64,000 nucleotides of DNA from Streptomyces sp. CA-210063 (GCF_024612015.1 NZ_CP102512.1:3224001-3288000); one strand, 5' to 3'. Counted from the first letter of the stretch, positions 9,871 through 19,802 are shown. Numbers and translations are program-made. The notes: generated by a model from the sequence alone, not told the origin.

Positions 9871-11163
9871 TTACTCTCCTTCAACCCGCATGATGCTGGC
9901 GACACCCCGCACGGTGTCGAGGTTGCGCAGCGCCTCGACGGTCCCGCTGAGGGAGGCGTCGGAGGCACGGTGAGTGACGACGACGAGAGAGGCCTCGCCG
10001 TCCTTGCCCTGCTGCCGAACGGTATCGATCGACACCCCGTGCTCAGCGAACACGGTCGCCACCTGGGCGAGAACTCCCGGTTTGTCGGCGACGTCGAGGC
10101 TGATGTGGTAGCGCGTGACGACCTCGCCCATGGGCGAGACCGGCAGGGCGGCGTAGGCGGACTCGCCGGGTCCGGTGGCGCCCGCGAGCCGGTTGCGGCA
10201 CACGGCCACGAGGTCGCCGAGCACGGCGGAGGCGGTGGGGGCACCGCCCGCGCCCGGCCCGTAGAACATCAGCTGACCGGCGGCGTCCGACTCCACGAAC
10301 ACGGCGTTGTACGCGCCGCGCACGGAGGCGAGGGGGTGGGTCAGCGGAATCATCGCGGGGTGCACGCGCGCGGTGACGGAACCGCCGTCCGCGGCCCGCT
10401 CGCAGATGGCGAGCAGCTTGATGGTGCAGCCCATGTTCCTGGCGGAGGCGAAGTCGGCCGCCGTCACCTCGGTCATGCCCTCGCGGTACACGTCGTCGAG
10501 GCGGACACGCGAGTGGAAGGCGATACCGGCGAGGATCGCGGCCTTGGCGGCGGCGTCGAACCCTTCGACATCGGCGGTCGGGTCGGCCTCCGCATATCCC
10601 AGGGCGGTGGCCTCGTCGAGAGCCTCCTGATATCCCGCGCCCGTGCTGTCCATCTTGTCGAGGATGAAATTGGTCGTCCCGTTGACGATGCCCATCACCC
10701 GGTTGATCTTGTCGCCGGCGAGGGACTCGCGCAGCGGCCGGATCAGCGGGATGGCACCGGCGACGGCGGCCTCGTAGTAGAGGTCCGCGTCGTGGTCGCC
10801 GGCGGCGGCGTGCAGCGCGGCGCCCTCCTGGGCGAGGAGGGCCTTGTTGGCGGAGACGACGGAGGCGCCGTACTCGAACGCGGTGGTGATGAGGGAGCGG
10901 GCGGGCTCGATACCCCCGATGACCTCGACGACGACGTCGATGTCGCCCCGTTTGACGAGCGCGGTGGCGTCGGTGGTGACGAGGGCGGGGTCGATGCCCT
11001 CACGGACCCTGGAGGGCCGCCGGACGGCCACTCCGGCGAGTTCGACGGGGGCACCGATCCGGGCCGCGAGGTCATCGGCGTGCGTCGTCATGATGCGCGC
11101 CACCTCTGAGCCGACAACCCCACAGCCCAGCAGCGCCACCTTCAGCGGACGCGTACGCATCAT
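9871..11163 (-). CDS. hom: Homoserine dehydrogenase
   Basis: Reduces aspartate semialdehyde to homoserine, the branch point to threonine and methionine. The N-terminal Rossmann motif reads VALLGCGVVGSEVA, the catalytic domain has EAAVAGAIPLIRPL, and a C-terminal ACT domain (YHISLDVADKPGVLAQVATV) indicates feedback control by threonine. Two adjacent ATG codons follow a GAGG site; I take the first (11161-11163), giving MMRTRPLKVALLG. An upstream in-frame ATG exists but lacks a good site. Downstream it is coupled to thrC. Confidence 0.94.
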   Translation of the reverse strand: MMRTRPLKVALLGCGVVGSEVARIMTTHADDLAARIGAPVELAGVAVRRPSRVREGIDPALVTTDATALVKRGDIDVVVEVIGGIEPARSLITTAFEYGASVVSANKALLAQEGAALHAAAGDHDADLYYEAAVAGAIPLIRPLRESLAGDKINRVMGIVNGTTNFILDKMDSTGAGYQEALDEATALGYAEADPTADVEGFDAAAKAAILAGIAFHSRVRLDDVYREGMTEVTAADFASARNMGCTIKLLAICERAADGGSVTARVHPAMIPLTHPLASVRGAYNAVFVESDAAGQLMFYGPGAGGAPTASAVLGDLVAVCRNRLAGATGPGESAYAALPVSPMGEVVTRYHISLDVADKPGVLAQVATVFAEHGVSIDTVRQQGKDGEASLVVVTHRASDASLSGTVEALRNLDTVRGVASIMRVEGE

Positions 11164-11324
11164 CCGACCTCGTTTCCTCACATACCGAATACGGTGGGAC
11201 CAGTCTCACTCACCGGACGGGAGTTTCTATCCCTCGTCCGGATCGTGAGACATCTATTTCATTTTCTCAGGGCCCGAAGACGGAGATCTTTCGGCCTGGA
11301 GTTCCTTTTGTGCGTGTACGCGGG

Positions 11325-12716
11325 TCATCCGACGTCGAGACGGAGAAGATCCTCCTCCGTCTCCCGCCGGACGATGACCCGGGCCTCTCCCTCATTGACG
11401 GCGACGACCGGCGGGCGCAGCACGTGGTTGTAGTTGCTCGCCATCGAACGGCAGTACGCGCCGGTGGCCGGTACGGCGATCAGGTCACCCGGTGCCAGGT
11501 CCGCCGGCAGGAACGCGTCCTTGACCACGATGTCCCCGCTCTCGCAGTGCTTGCCGACCACGCGGGCGAGCATCGGCTCGGCGTCGGACGTACGGGAGAC
11601 GAGCGCGACGCTGTACTCGGCGTCGTACAACGCGGTCCGGATGTTGTCGGACATGCCGCCGTCCACGGAGACATAGGTCCGCAGCCCGTCCAGCGGCTTG
11701 GTGGTGCCGACCTCGTAGAGCGTGAAGGCGGTCGGCCCGACGATGGCGCGGCCGGGCTCGACGGAGATCCTGGGCGTGCGCAGCTTGGCGCTCTCGCACT
11801 CCCGGTTGACGATCTCGGTGAGCGCCTTGGCGATCTCGTGCGGCTCGCGGGGGTCGTCGTCGCTGGTGTAGGCGATGCCGAGGCCGCCCCCGAGGTCGAT
11901 CTCGGGCAGCTCGACGCCGTGCTCGTCACGGATCTCCTTGAGCAACCCGACGACGCGGTGGGCGGCGACCTCGAAGCCGGAGGTGTCGAAGATCTGCGAC
12001 CCGATATGGCTGTGCACACCGATGAGTTCGAGCCCGTCGAGCTTGAGGGCCCGCCGCACGGCCTCCGCGGCCTGCCCACCCGCGAGCGGAATCCCGAACT
12101 TCTGGTCCTCGTGCGCGGTGGCGATGAACTCGTGCGTGTGTGCCTCGACGCCGACGGTGACGCGGATCTGCACCTTCTGCCGCTTGCCGAGCGACTGGGC
12201 GATGTGCGCGACCCGCACGATCTCCTGGAAGGAGTCGAGCACGATACGGCCGACGCCGGCCTCGATGGCACGGTGGATCTCGTCGGTGGACTTGTTGTTG
12301 CCGTGGAAGGCGATGCGGTCGGCGGGCATCCCGGCGGAGAGGGCGGTGGCGAGCTCGCCGCCCGAGCAGACGTCGAGGTTGAGCCCCTCCTCGTGCAGCC
12401 AGCGGACGATCGCGCGGGAGAGGAACGCCTTGCCCGCGTAGAAGACGTCGGCGTCCTGCCCGAACGCCGTGCGCCAGGCACGCGCCCGGGCCCGGAAGTC
12501 GGCCTCGTCGACGAAGTACGCCGGCGTACCGAACTCCTCCGCGAGCGCCTTCACATCGATCCCGCCCACGCTGACGACTCCGTCGGCCGTACGGGTGACG
12601 GTCTGCGCCCACACCTTCGGGTCGAGCGTGTTCAGGTCGGCGGGCGGGGCGGCGTAGTGCCCCTCGGGAAGGACGTCGGCGTGACGGGGCCCGGCGGGAT
12701 GTGCGGAACGGCTCAT
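11325..12716 (-). CDS. lysA: Diaminopimelate decarboxylase
   Basis: A PLP-dependent fold III enzyme that decarboxylates meso-diaminopimelate to lysine. It is 463 residues long. Lys96 in VFYAGKAF is the cofactor lysine, HGNNKS and the glycine-rich [10 protein letters not shown] segment bind the PLP phosphate, and the second active-site segment contains CESGDIV. It lies upstream of hom in the same direction (161-base gap), the standard Streptomyces lysA-hom-thrC-thrB order. Confidence 0.95.
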   Translation of the reverse strand: MSRSAHPAGPRHADVLPEGHYAAPPADLNTLDPKVWAQTVTRTADGVVSVGGIDVKALAEEFGTPAYFVDEADFRARARAWRTAFGQDADVFYAGKAFLSRAIVRWLHEEGLNLDVCSGGELATALSAGMPADRIAFHGNNKSTDEIHRAIEAGVGRIVLDSFQEIVRVAHIAQSLGKRQKVQIRVTVGVEAHTHEFIATAHEDQKFGIPLAGGQAAEAVRRALKLDGLELIGVHSHIGSQIFDTSGFEVAAHRVVGLLKEIRDEHGVELPEIDLGGGLGIAYTSDDDPREPHEIAKALTEIVNRECESAKLRTPRISVEPGRAIVGPTAFTLYEVGTTKPLDGLRTYVSVDGGMSDNIRTALYDAEYSVALVSRTSDAEPMLARVVGKHCESGDIVVKDAFLPADLAPGDLIAVPATGAYCRSMASNYNHVLRPPVVAVNEGEARVIVRRETEEDLLRLDVG

Positions 12717-12786
12717 GTCTGTACGGCTTTCTCGTGTCTCTCTGGGCTCTGCGGGCGGGGCTTCGCGCTATGGCTTCGGCTTCGCG

Positions 12787-12849
12787 CTTGGGCCTTGGGC
12801 CTTGGGCCTTGGGCTTTGGGCTTTGGGCTGTGAGCTTTGGGCTTTGGGC
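12787..12849. repeat. 7-bp tandem repeat, nine copies, upstream of lysA
   Basis: Nine consecutive 7-bp units of the form cttgggc or tttgggc, with one variant (tgtgagc), fill part of the 146-bp gap between the ArgRS-like gene and lysA. The tract lies about 70 bases before the lysA start on the transcribed side. Confidence 0.85.
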
Positions 12850-12862
12850 TCCGCCGGCTCGT

Positions 12863-14134
12863 TCAGAGGTATTCGGGTGCGTCGATGCCGAGCAGGGACA
12901 GGCCGCCGGCCAGCACCGTCCCGGCGGCTTCGGCGAGCGCCAGCCGGGCCCGGTGGGCGGCCGAGGGTTTCTCGTCGCCGCGCGGCAGCACCGTGTGCTG
13001 GAAGGCGAGCAGGGCGTCGGCGATGACGACCAGGTGCCGGGCGAGACGATCGGGAGCGCGGTGCGTGGCCGCTCGGGCGAGGGTGGAGGGGTATTCGGTG
13101 AGGGCGGTGATGAGGGGGGTGGGGATGTCGGGGGTGGCGATGGGGGTCGTGGTGGTGATGGGGGTGGTTGCGGCGTTCCGGATCCCCGGGGTGCGGGCGG
13201 TCTGCTGGATGCCCGGGGTGTCGGCGGTGTGCTGAATGCCCGGGGCGTCAGGGGTGTCCAGGTTGCCCGGGGTGCCGGTGAAGCCGAGGGCCGCCGCGTT
13301 GCGGGTGAGTGCGCGGGCTCGGGCGTGGGCGTAACGGACCCGGAAGAGGGGGTTGCCGGCGCGCTGCACGAGGAGGTCCGCGGTGATCCGGGGGCGGTCG
13401 TGTGCGGCCGGGTGCAGGAGGGCCCAGCGGAGGGCGTCGGGACCGAGGGGGGCGGGGTCTTCCGGGGCGGGGACGGGGCGGAGGTCGACGGGTTCGTCGG
13501 ACTCACCGGGCCGGCTGGGTCCGCCGGAGCGGCCGGTTCGGCCGATCCGCCCGGCCTTGTTGGGCTCGTCGCGCCAGTCGGGGTCGTCGGACCGGGCGTG
13601 GTGGACCTCGACGCGACCGCCCTGGCTGGCGACGATCCGTACGAGCGCGTCGGCGACGACCTCGGCGCGGATGTCGTACGGGATCCGCAGCCGGACGACC
13701 TGCCCGGCGAGGGTGTCGCTGTGGCCGTACGGGAGGGGGTGCGTGCCTTGCCCGTCCCCGGCGCCCTGGGCCCCTTGGACTTCTTGGGCTCCTTCGCCGC
13801 CTTCGCCGTGTTCGGCTCCTCGGATCCGGCGTACGAGGGCGGTGACGGCGGCCCGGTCGAGGTGAATGTTGAGGAACCCGGGCCCGGTGATCTCGACGGA
13901 GGCGACGCCTTCGGTCCTGCTGAGGTGGGGCCGCAGTATCTCGGCGATCTGCAACGGCGGCCGCCCCGCGGGCCGGGCCAGCTGCAACGCGATGTTCGTC
14001 GCGTAGTCCCCGCTCCCACCGGGCCCCGGCGGAGTGACCACGGCCCGTGCGGGCACCGCCACGCTCAGCTCCCCCTCGTCCACAGCACGACGCACCGCGC
14101 GCAGCACGGTGCGGGAGAGCTCGACGGGGGTCAC
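12863..14134 (-). CDS. ArgRS-like DALR anticodon-binding protein without catalytic core
   Basis: A 423-residue protein related to class I arginyl-tRNA synthetase. The N-terminal third matches the ArgRS Add-1 domain that touches the tRNA D-loop (DYATNIALQLA, VASVEITGPGFLNIHL). Around residue 260 VRYAHARARALTRN resembles the start of the DALR anticodon-binding domain, which continues to the C-terminus. HIGH and KMSKS motifs are absent and the length is about 70% of ArgRS, so it should not aminoacylate. A low-complexity insert with repeated TPGI units splits the DALR part. The start is GTG. It is encoded about 1.1 kb from a tRNA-Arg(CCG) gene. Role unknown; tRNA binding is an inference. Confidence 0.75.
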   Translation of the reverse strand: MTPVELSRTVLRAVRRAVDEGELSVAVPARAVVTPPGPGGSGDYATNIALQLARPAGRPPLQIAEILRPHLSRTEGVASVEITGPGFLNIHLDRAAVTALVRRIRGAEHGEGGEGAQEVQGAQGAGDGQGTHPLPYGHSDTLAGQVVRLRIPYDIRAEVVADALVRIVASQGGRVEVHHARSDDPDWRDEPNKAGRIGRTGRSGGPSRPGESDEPVDLRPVPAPEDPAPLGPDALRWALLHPAAHDRPRITADLLVQRAGNPLFRVRYAHARARALTRNAAALGFTGTPGNLDTPDAPGIQHTADTPGIQQTARTPGIRNAATTPITTTTPIATPDIPTPLITALTEYPSTLARAATHRAPDRLARHLVVIADALLAFQHTVLPRGDEKPSAAHRARLALAEAAGTVLAGGLSLLGIDAPEYL

Positions 14135-14523
14135 GGGGACAAGCGTAGGGGAGGAGGGGGGTGGGTATGCGAGCCGGTTTACCGCGGGGTCCGGGATGTG
14201 GACGGCGCCGGTGGCGGCGACGGGACACCGAGACGGACGGCGGGTACGCCGGGAGCCGTGCCGCCAGGGGGGGGAGGGCTGGATCCACGCGCGGCGAGGG
14301 CGGGGCGGAGGGGAGGGGAGGGGAGGGGAGGGTGCGCAGGCGGAGGCTCGGTGAAGGGGAGTCGGACCACGCGGGGCATGCCGCCAGGCGGAGCCAGACT
14401 GCGAAGCCTTGTCCTGGATCCAACCCCCGCGTCCTGAGAGCTCAGTGCTGAGCTCTCGGCGCTGAGTGTCGGATGCTCGGGTCCGGGGTCTCCCCGGAGG
14501 ACTCCCGGCATTGGGGATGGCGG
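14135..14523. other. Intergenic region with G-quadruplex-like tract and palindrome
   Basis: No gene is seen. At 14302-14332 the plus strand has at least five G-runs separated by single bases, a strong G-quadruplex-forming pattern. At 14436-14457 there is a 10-bp perfect inverted repeat (gagagctcag and its complement, 2-base gap) that follows the response-regulator stop codon and could be its terminator. Confidence 0.6.
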
Positions 14524-15048
14524 TCAGCCACCAGTACGGCCGACGCGCTGGGCACGATCCGTGTGCTCGCTCCCGCTTCCCGCCCCGCCGACTGGGGCAC
14601 TGGCGGGGGAGGGGACGGGTGCAGGCCCACCGGCGCCGACGCCGAACGGCGCGGCATCGTCACTCCCGGTCTCCCGCCGTTCCACCAACTGCCTTACCAG
14701 CGCGATGAGTTCGGTCGGTTCGAAGGGCTTGGCAAGGAAGGCGTCGACGCCGACGTCGAGCGCGGCCTCGACCTCGTACTGACTGCAGGCGCTGACGATG
14801 GCGAGCGGAAGGCGCCGGGTCCGGGGGTCACCGCGGAGCCGGGCGGCGGTGCGGAGGCCGTCCAGCCGAGGCATCACCACGTCGAGAGTGATGAGGTCGG
14901 GCCGCACCTGATGAACGACGTCCAGACACTCGGCACCATCGGCCGCGGTCACCACCTCGAAGCCCTCCAGCTCGAGGTTGACCCTGATCAGCTGCCGGAT
15001 GACCTTGTTGTCGTCCACAACAAGCACCCGACCGGACGCGCCTGGCAC
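14524..15048 (-). CDS. Single-domain response regulator
   Basis: A CheY-like receiver protein with no output domain. RVLVVDDNKVIRQLI gives the acidic pair, LITLDVVMPRLDG holds the phospho-acceptor Asp, SACSQ gives the Thr/Ser switch position and FLAKPFEPTEL the conserved Lys. The receiver is followed by a roughly 50-residue Pro/Ala/Gly tail. I take the GTG at 15046-15048 (VPGASGRVLVVDD); the frame is open to an ATG at 15096. No histidine kinase is adjacent. Partner and output are unknown. Confidence 0.85.
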   Translation of the reverse strand: MPGASGRVLVVDDNKVIRQLIRVNLELEGFEVVTAADGAECLDVVHQVRPDLITLDVVMPRLDGLRTAARLRGDPRTRRLPLAIVSACSQYEVEAALDVGVDAFLAKPFEPTELIALVRQLVERRETGSDDAAPFGVGAGGPAPVPSPASAPVGGAGSGSEHTDRAQRVGRTGG

Positions 15049-15220
15049 AACTCGAGAGTAGGTCCGCACCCACCGCCGCGTCCGGGTTTTCCCCACTTCC
15101 GCCCCCTGCGGGCGGTCTCCCCCAGCTCAGCCCCGTCCTCCGCCCACAAAACCCGTTCATGATCTCCCTCGGAGAGCTGGTAGGGTTCTACCCGTCGCCG
15201 CCGAACAAGGCGCCCGACAC

Positions 15221-15292
15221 GCCCCCGTAGCTCAGGGGATAGAGCAACGGCCTCCGGAGCCGTGTGCGCAGGTTCGAATCCTGCCGGGGGCA
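15221..15292 (+). tRNA. tRNA-Arg, anticodon CCG
   Basis: A full cloverleaf can be folded. Acceptor gcccccg pairs with cgggggc, discriminator is A, the anticodon stem acggc/gccgt encloses the loop ctccgga with anticodon CCG (reads CGG), and the T arm is gcagg-ttcgaat-cctgc. CCA is not encoded. Its 3' half is the integration site for the elements that follow. Confidence 0.95.
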
Positions 15293-15295
15293 CTC
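15251..15295 (+). other. Attachment site 1 (attL) inside tRNA-Arg
   Basis: These 45 bases, from the anticodon stem to three bases beyond the tRNA end, recur exactly at 26482-26526, and 44 of them at 28784-28827. Integration at the 3' half of a tRNA restores the gene, so this copy is the chromosomal end that remains functional. Confidence 0.85.
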
Positions 15296-15301
15296 CGGAT
15301 T

Positions 15302-15337
15302 AAGGCGCTGAACTGCAGAAATGCAGATCAGCGCCTT
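15302..15337 (+). terminator. tRNA-Arg terminator
   Basis: A 10-bp stem (15302-15311 with 15328-15337), one A/A mismatch, then a 5-bp stem (ctgca/tgcag) closed by a GAAA tetraloop, followed by a T-rich run. It lies 10 bases after the tRNA. Confidence 0.85.
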
Positions 15338-15815
15338 TCTTGTGCATGCCAAAACTGCAACGGCCAACTTGGCCGTGATCGCCCGACGCCCTGGGACGCT
15401 GATCTGGGGCTTCACAGCACCGAACCGGCGAATTCCCATTTGTCCGATCCCATGGAATCGCTCCGAGCGGGACATGCGTGGGGCGAACGTGAATAAGCGA
15501 AGCTCCTGTAAGAGAAGCCCCTCTCCTCACCTGCCTGTTTGCAGCCAAGACGGCGAGAAGCGCACCCGGCGCAGCAGGCCGTTTCGCTTTCCTGGGTCGG
15601 AGTTCGCATCGGTCGCGCTCAGGGGGTCATTACTGCAGCCCGCCTGGACCGGCCAATGTTCCGGCTGGAGCTGATCGCGCAGGTTAACCCCTGGATCAGC
15701 TGGGGCAGTTCATGGCAGAGGATGCCTTCGGCAAGTACCTGCTGACGTCGCCGACCCGGTGAGAGATACTGCGGAAGGTTCCGACTGACGATCATGCACT
15801 GAGCTGGGGGAAACA
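15338..15815. other. Left arm of element 1, no gene seen
   Basis: A stretch of 478 bases between the tRNA terminator and the Mrr-like gene. No reading frame has convincing coding character. It is expected to hold integrase arm-binding sites, but none could be defined by eye. Confidence 0.4.
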
Positions 15816-17383
15816 GTGGCGGGCGGGAACGATCCTTACGCACGGGAGCTCGCGCGGCAGGCCAGAGAACGGGAGCGAGTTCGGAAGGCCGCCGAGGCCG
15901 AGGCCAAGCGGAAGGCCCGTGAGGAGAAGCTCGCCCATGAAGCGGCCCGCGCCCAGGAAGCCGTCGACCGGACCAGCGTTGCCGAGAACGATGCCGAGCA
16001 ACTCTCCAAGCTGTTACGGACAGCCGTACTGGAGGGACAACCGCTGACGTTCGATCGGCTGAAGCAGGAGTTTGTTCCCTCCTTGTTCGTGCCACCCAAG
16101 GGACGTACGAAAGCCGCACCCGTGCCGCGCTGGGAGGAGTACGAGCCGGAGGCACCGCGGGGGCTGCTCAGCGCTCTCGGTTTCGTGCGGGCGGCTACGA
16201 CGCCGAGGTCGAAGCCGCCCGCAAGCGGTTCGACAGAGCACTGCGAGACCATGCGCGCGACGAAAAGAAGCGCGTCGAGAAGCTGGAAAAGGCTCGCGCC
16301 CAACACGAGGAGCGCAACCAGGAAGAAGCCACCCGGGTCGAGGCATGGAATACCGACCTCGAACAGCGACGAAGCGCGTACCGGGACAGAGACGTGGAGG
16401 CCGTCGAGTGGTTCGCCGACCAGGTCTTGGCCGCCTCCGTGTACCCGCACGGCTTCCCCAAGGCCCACCAGGTCTCGTACCAGGCGGATACGGGTGACCT
16501 TCTGGTTGAGATCGACCTGCCACTGGAGGGCGTGGTCCCAGCGGCACGCTCATACCGGTACGTGAAGACGCGTGACGAGATCACGCCTGTTCCGCGTCCG
16601 GAGAAAGAGCGCAAGGAGTTGTACGCGTCAGTCCTGGCTCAAACAGCTCTGCGCACCGTGCACGAACTCTTTGCCGCCGACACCGACGGCGTGATCCAGT
16701 CCATCGCTTTGAACGGGCATGTGGCCACCATCGACCGCGCCACCGGGCGGGACGTCCACCCGTGCTTGATCACACTCCAGACAGACCGGGACGAGTTCAG
16801 TCAGCTGGTCCTGACCCAAGTGGATCCACGGGCCTGCCTGAAACGACTGCGGTCACTGATCTCGCCGAACCCGTACGAATTGGAGCCGGTGCGGCCGCTC
16901 GTCACGTTCGACCTGTCCAAGTTCCGCATCATGGACAGCCTGGACGTCGTGGCGGGCCTGGACAGCCGCCCCGTACTGATCGACCTGACACCCACGGAGT
17001 TCGAGCACCTCATTAGGCAACTGTTCGAAGCCATCGGTCTGGACAGCGTGAACACCCAGCCCTCGAAGGACGAGGGTGTGGATGCGGTCGCCATGAACAC
17101 TGACCCCGTGATGAAGGGCCTGTGCATCATCCAGGCCAAACGCACCAAGAACGTGGTCCCGTTCGAGACCGTCTCCGCACTCGCCGGCGTCGTGGAACAC
17201 AAGCGGGCTGCCAAAGGCATCCTGGTGACAACCTCTTGGTTCGGCCGAGCCAGCGAGGCATTCGCCAACGAACACGGGCGCCTCGAACTCCTCGACGGAG
17301 CCAACCTGGTGCACCTGTTCAAGGAGCACATGAACCTCGATGTCATCCCGGGGCCGGTGCCTCCGAAACGACGCCCCAAGTAG
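15816..17383 (+). pseudogene. Mrr-like restriction endonuclease, frameshifted
   Basis: Two frames make one protein of about 520 residues. The first starts at 15816 (MAGGNDPYARELARQARERER), runs through a charged coiled coil and ends its homologous part near 16185. The second frame carries on with GGYDAEVEAARKRFDRALRD and continues to 17383. The C-terminal third has the Mrr_cat pattern: LTPTEFEHLIRQLFEAIG, then SKDEGVDAVAMN (catalytic Asp) and CIIQAKR (QAK), the PD-(D/E)xK core. A single missing base at about 16170-16195 explains the break. It could be a real mutation or a sequencing error. Mrr enzymes cut modified foreign DNA; the role here is inferred. Confidence 0.75.
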
Positions 17384-17588
17384 GGGTCGAGCACCAGCCA
17401 CGGTGTGGGACATCTCTACACCTCGCTACTGACGTACGCCCCGTACCCGGAAAAGTTGCTCCGGCTCCGGGGCAAGCCGCCCGCACCGGGCCCCTTCCCG
17501 CGCTCCTCCGTACCTGGTGAGCGTCACCGGATCGGAAACTCGGACTGTTGACCGCGACGAGTCAGCGAATGCACGCGTTCTTTGGGCT

Positions 17589-18953
17589 CTATCGGTACTC
17601 GTTGAGCAGCGCCTCGATGCGCTGGTTAGCGACCGCTTGTCGTCCATACAGACACTTGGCGTATCGGGTCATGAGGACCTCGACGCTGTTGCCAGCGCGT
17701 TCGGCGACCTCGGTGGGATCTACTCCGGCATTCAGCCAGGTAGACAGGGCCGAGTGGCGGAGGTCGTACGGGCGGGCCGCGAGCGGTGAGTCCGCCACAT
17801 CCGGCGGGAGGGCAAGGTCACGGGCTTCATGCCAGACGCCGTAGTAGGTGCTGGAGCCTACGATGCCGCCGTGCTCGTTGAAGAACAGCCGTCCGTCCTC
17901 CGCAGTGCCGAAGGTCTGGATGCTCTCTCGCCACAGCATCACCAGCTCGGGCGGCAGCGGCACCGGTCGGGTGTCGCCCGGCGGGCGGCTCTTCAGACCG
18001 CGCTCGTCATGGAGACGTCCGGTGTCGGTCCACTTCTTGCCTGCCTGGGGTCGAGTGACGTGCAGGATCGCCCTGCCCCAACCCTCCGTAGGCAGAACGC
18101 AGTCCGGCAGGCACACTGCAACCGCCTCCGCAGGCCGCAATCCGGCGTAGTACATGCCAGCGAACAAGCCGACCAACCGCCGTCCGCGGGCACGCCGGTA
18201 GCCACCGACGTACGAGAGAGCGCACAGCAGGGAGCGCGCCTGGGTAGGGTTGGCGACTACCCGTGGGTCGACCTGCTTTACGGTCTTGGTGATCCGCCAG
18301 TTGATGGGGGCCATCGGGTCGGTGCGGAGTCCGCCTTGCTCGATCGCGTACCGCACTGCGTTCACGAGGGTCATGCGCTTGTGTCTCTGGGTCTCGGCGG
18401 CTGCGATCATGCCGTCCTGTTTCAGCTGCAGGGCTTGCATCACCGCCCGCATGACGACCGGGTCCATCAAGTCGACCAAGGGGCGTGACGCCCTCTCCAC
18501 CCAGCGCAGAGCAAGCCGCACGTCGGCGGGCGCCGTACGCGGGTCCGGCCGGGGCACGACGAACGCCCAGTCCCGCAGCGCCTGCCGCAGCAACTCGTCA
18601 TTGGGGCGGCCTCGCACGTTCCGGAGCATCGCCTGGGTGATCGCGCACAGTGCATCGTTGGTCTCGTTGCGGGTTTTCGCCGCGACCTGCGGCCAGCGCA
18701 TCTCCAGATAGCCGAGCGCAAAGTCATACCAGCTGGTGGAGACCGAGCCGTGGCTTGTCCCCGCAGAGACCGACTCGTCAGCGGCGCCCAGTCGGACCGC
18801 TCGGACCAGCGCGGCGCCGAGCTCGTCCGCTAGCGCCCTGACTTCCGTCGCACTTCCCGCGGAAGTGCCTCTGCCGGCCCGCGCCGCGATCACGGTCTTG
18901 CCACCACTTCTCCGTCTGGGAACGCCGTGTGTCTGCGATCCCGAACTCCTCAT
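17589..18953 (-). CDS. Tyrosine-type site-specific integrase
   Basis: Catalyses integration and excision of element 1 at tRNA-Arg (inferred from location). Family features in the C-terminal catalytic domain: Arg in GMYYAGLRPAEAV, the second box RPYDLRHSALSTWLNAGV, and the nucleophile Tyr in LMTRYAKCLYG near the C-terminus. The N-terminal half is a SAM-like core-binding domain (DFALGYLEMRWPQVAAKT). The start is uncertain: I use ATG 18951-18953 after GAGGTGG; the frame is open to 19043. A degraded relative lies at 44.7-44.9 kb. Confidence 0.9.
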   Translation of the reverse strand: MRSSGSQTHGVPRRRSGGKTVIAARAGRGTSAGSATEVRALADELGAALVRAVRLGAADESVSAGTSHGSVSTSWYDFALGYLEMRWPQVAAKTRNETNDALCAITQAMLRNVRGRPNDELLRQALRDWAFVVPRPDPRTAPADVRLALRWVERASRPLVDLMDPVVMRAVMQALQLKQDGMIAAAETQRHKRMTLVNAVRYAIEQGGLRTDPMAPINWRITKTVKQVDPRVVANPTQARSLLCALSYVGGYRRARGRRLVGLFAGMYYAGLRPAEAVAVCLPDCVLPTEGWGRAILHVTRPQAGKKWTDTGRLHDERGLKSRPPGDTRPVPLPPELVMLWRESIQTFGTAEDGRLFFNEHGGIVGSSTYYGVWHEARDLALPPDVADSPLAARPYDLRHSALSTWLNAGVDPTEVAERAGNSVEVLMTRYAKCLYGRQAVANQRIEALLNEYR

Positions 18954-19119
18954 GACGTCCACCACCTCTCTGGCCAGGGGACACTTTGGGCTCAGGTTGA
19001 GTGGGGCCCTCGGCTTCCTCGCTGTGCATGCCAGGTAACGCACAAGTCAACAAAGCGAGCCATCCGGGATCTCTCTGCAAGGTGGGACTCCGACGCCCAC
19101 AGAGAGGATGAGGGGTAGG

Positions 19120-19392
19120 ATGAGTAGCATGAGTGAGCCTACCGGCAAGTATTCCATCACTATGCCGCGCGACATCGCCGAGGCCGCCAAGGCCCGTAGC
19201 GGCCCCTCCGGACTGTCCGCCTACGTGGCCGCCGCCGTGGCCCGTCAGATCGAACGCGACAATCTGAACGAGCTCATCCAGGTCGCCGAGGCCGAACACG
19301 GGCCCGTCACGGACGAGGAGATCCAGACTCTCCGCGACCAGCTCCACCAGGCCCGACAGGAGCAGACACAGGACGGGGCGAACGCCGCGTGA
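19120..19392 (+). CDS. Antitoxin of a VapBC-like pair
   Basis: A small protein (90 residues) with an N-terminal segment KYSITMPRDIAEAAKARSG followed by SGLSAYVAAAVARQIERD, the beta-helix-helix pattern of ribbon-helix-helix DNA-binding antitoxins, and a charged C-terminal tail for toxin binding. Its stop overlaps the toxin start by 4 bases (GTGA), so the two are translationally coupled. The start could also be the ATG at 19129. It probably represses its own operon. Function is inferred from structure pattern and pairing. Confidence 0.75.
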   Translation: MSSMSEPTGKYSITMPRDIAEAAKARSGPSGLSAYVAAAVARQIERDNLNELIQVAEAEHGPVTDEEIQTLRDQLHQARQEQTQDGANAA

Positions 19393-19802
19393 CCCGCTCT
19401 CCCGCCGTCCCCGGTGGCACCCTCGTCCTGGACAGCGAAGGGCTGGCCAAGGCCGTGCTACGCGATCGCACAGTCACCGGCTGGCTCGCCCTCGCACGCA
19501 CCGACGACCTGCGCGTGATCACCTCTGCGGCAACCCTCGTCGAGGTGGTCCACCCCCGAATCAACCGGCCGGCCCTGGAGTGGACGTTGTCCCGCCTTGT
19601 CGTCGAACCGGTCACCGAGCCGATCGCCCGCCACGCCGCCGCTCTCCTCGCCGACGCCGGCCTGCACGGCCACAAATACGCTATCGACGCCATGCTCAGC
19701 GCCACTGCCCTCGCCGCCCCCGACCCAGTCACGATCCTGACCTCCGACCCGGAGGACCTCACCGCCCTCTGCAGCGGACACGCCACCGTCATCAAGATTT
19801 GA
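19389..19802 (+). CDS. PIN-domain toxin, VapC-like
   Basis: A 137-residue PIN ribonuclease. The acidic active-site residues are placed as expected: Asp15 in LVLDSEGLAK, the Glu in AATLVEVV, Asp in HKYAIDAMLSATA and Asp in TILTSDPEDL. GTG start overlapping the antitoxin gene. VapC toxins cleave tRNA or rRNA when freed from antitoxin. In an integrated element the pair most likely acts in element maintenance or abortive defence (inference). Confidence 0.82.
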   Translation: MTRSPAVPGGTLVLDSEGLAKAVLRDRTVTGWLALARTDDLRVITSAATLVEVVHPRINRPALEWTLSRLVVEPVTEPIARHAAALLADAGLHGHKYAIDAMLSATALAAPDPVTILTSDPEDLTALCSGHATVIKI

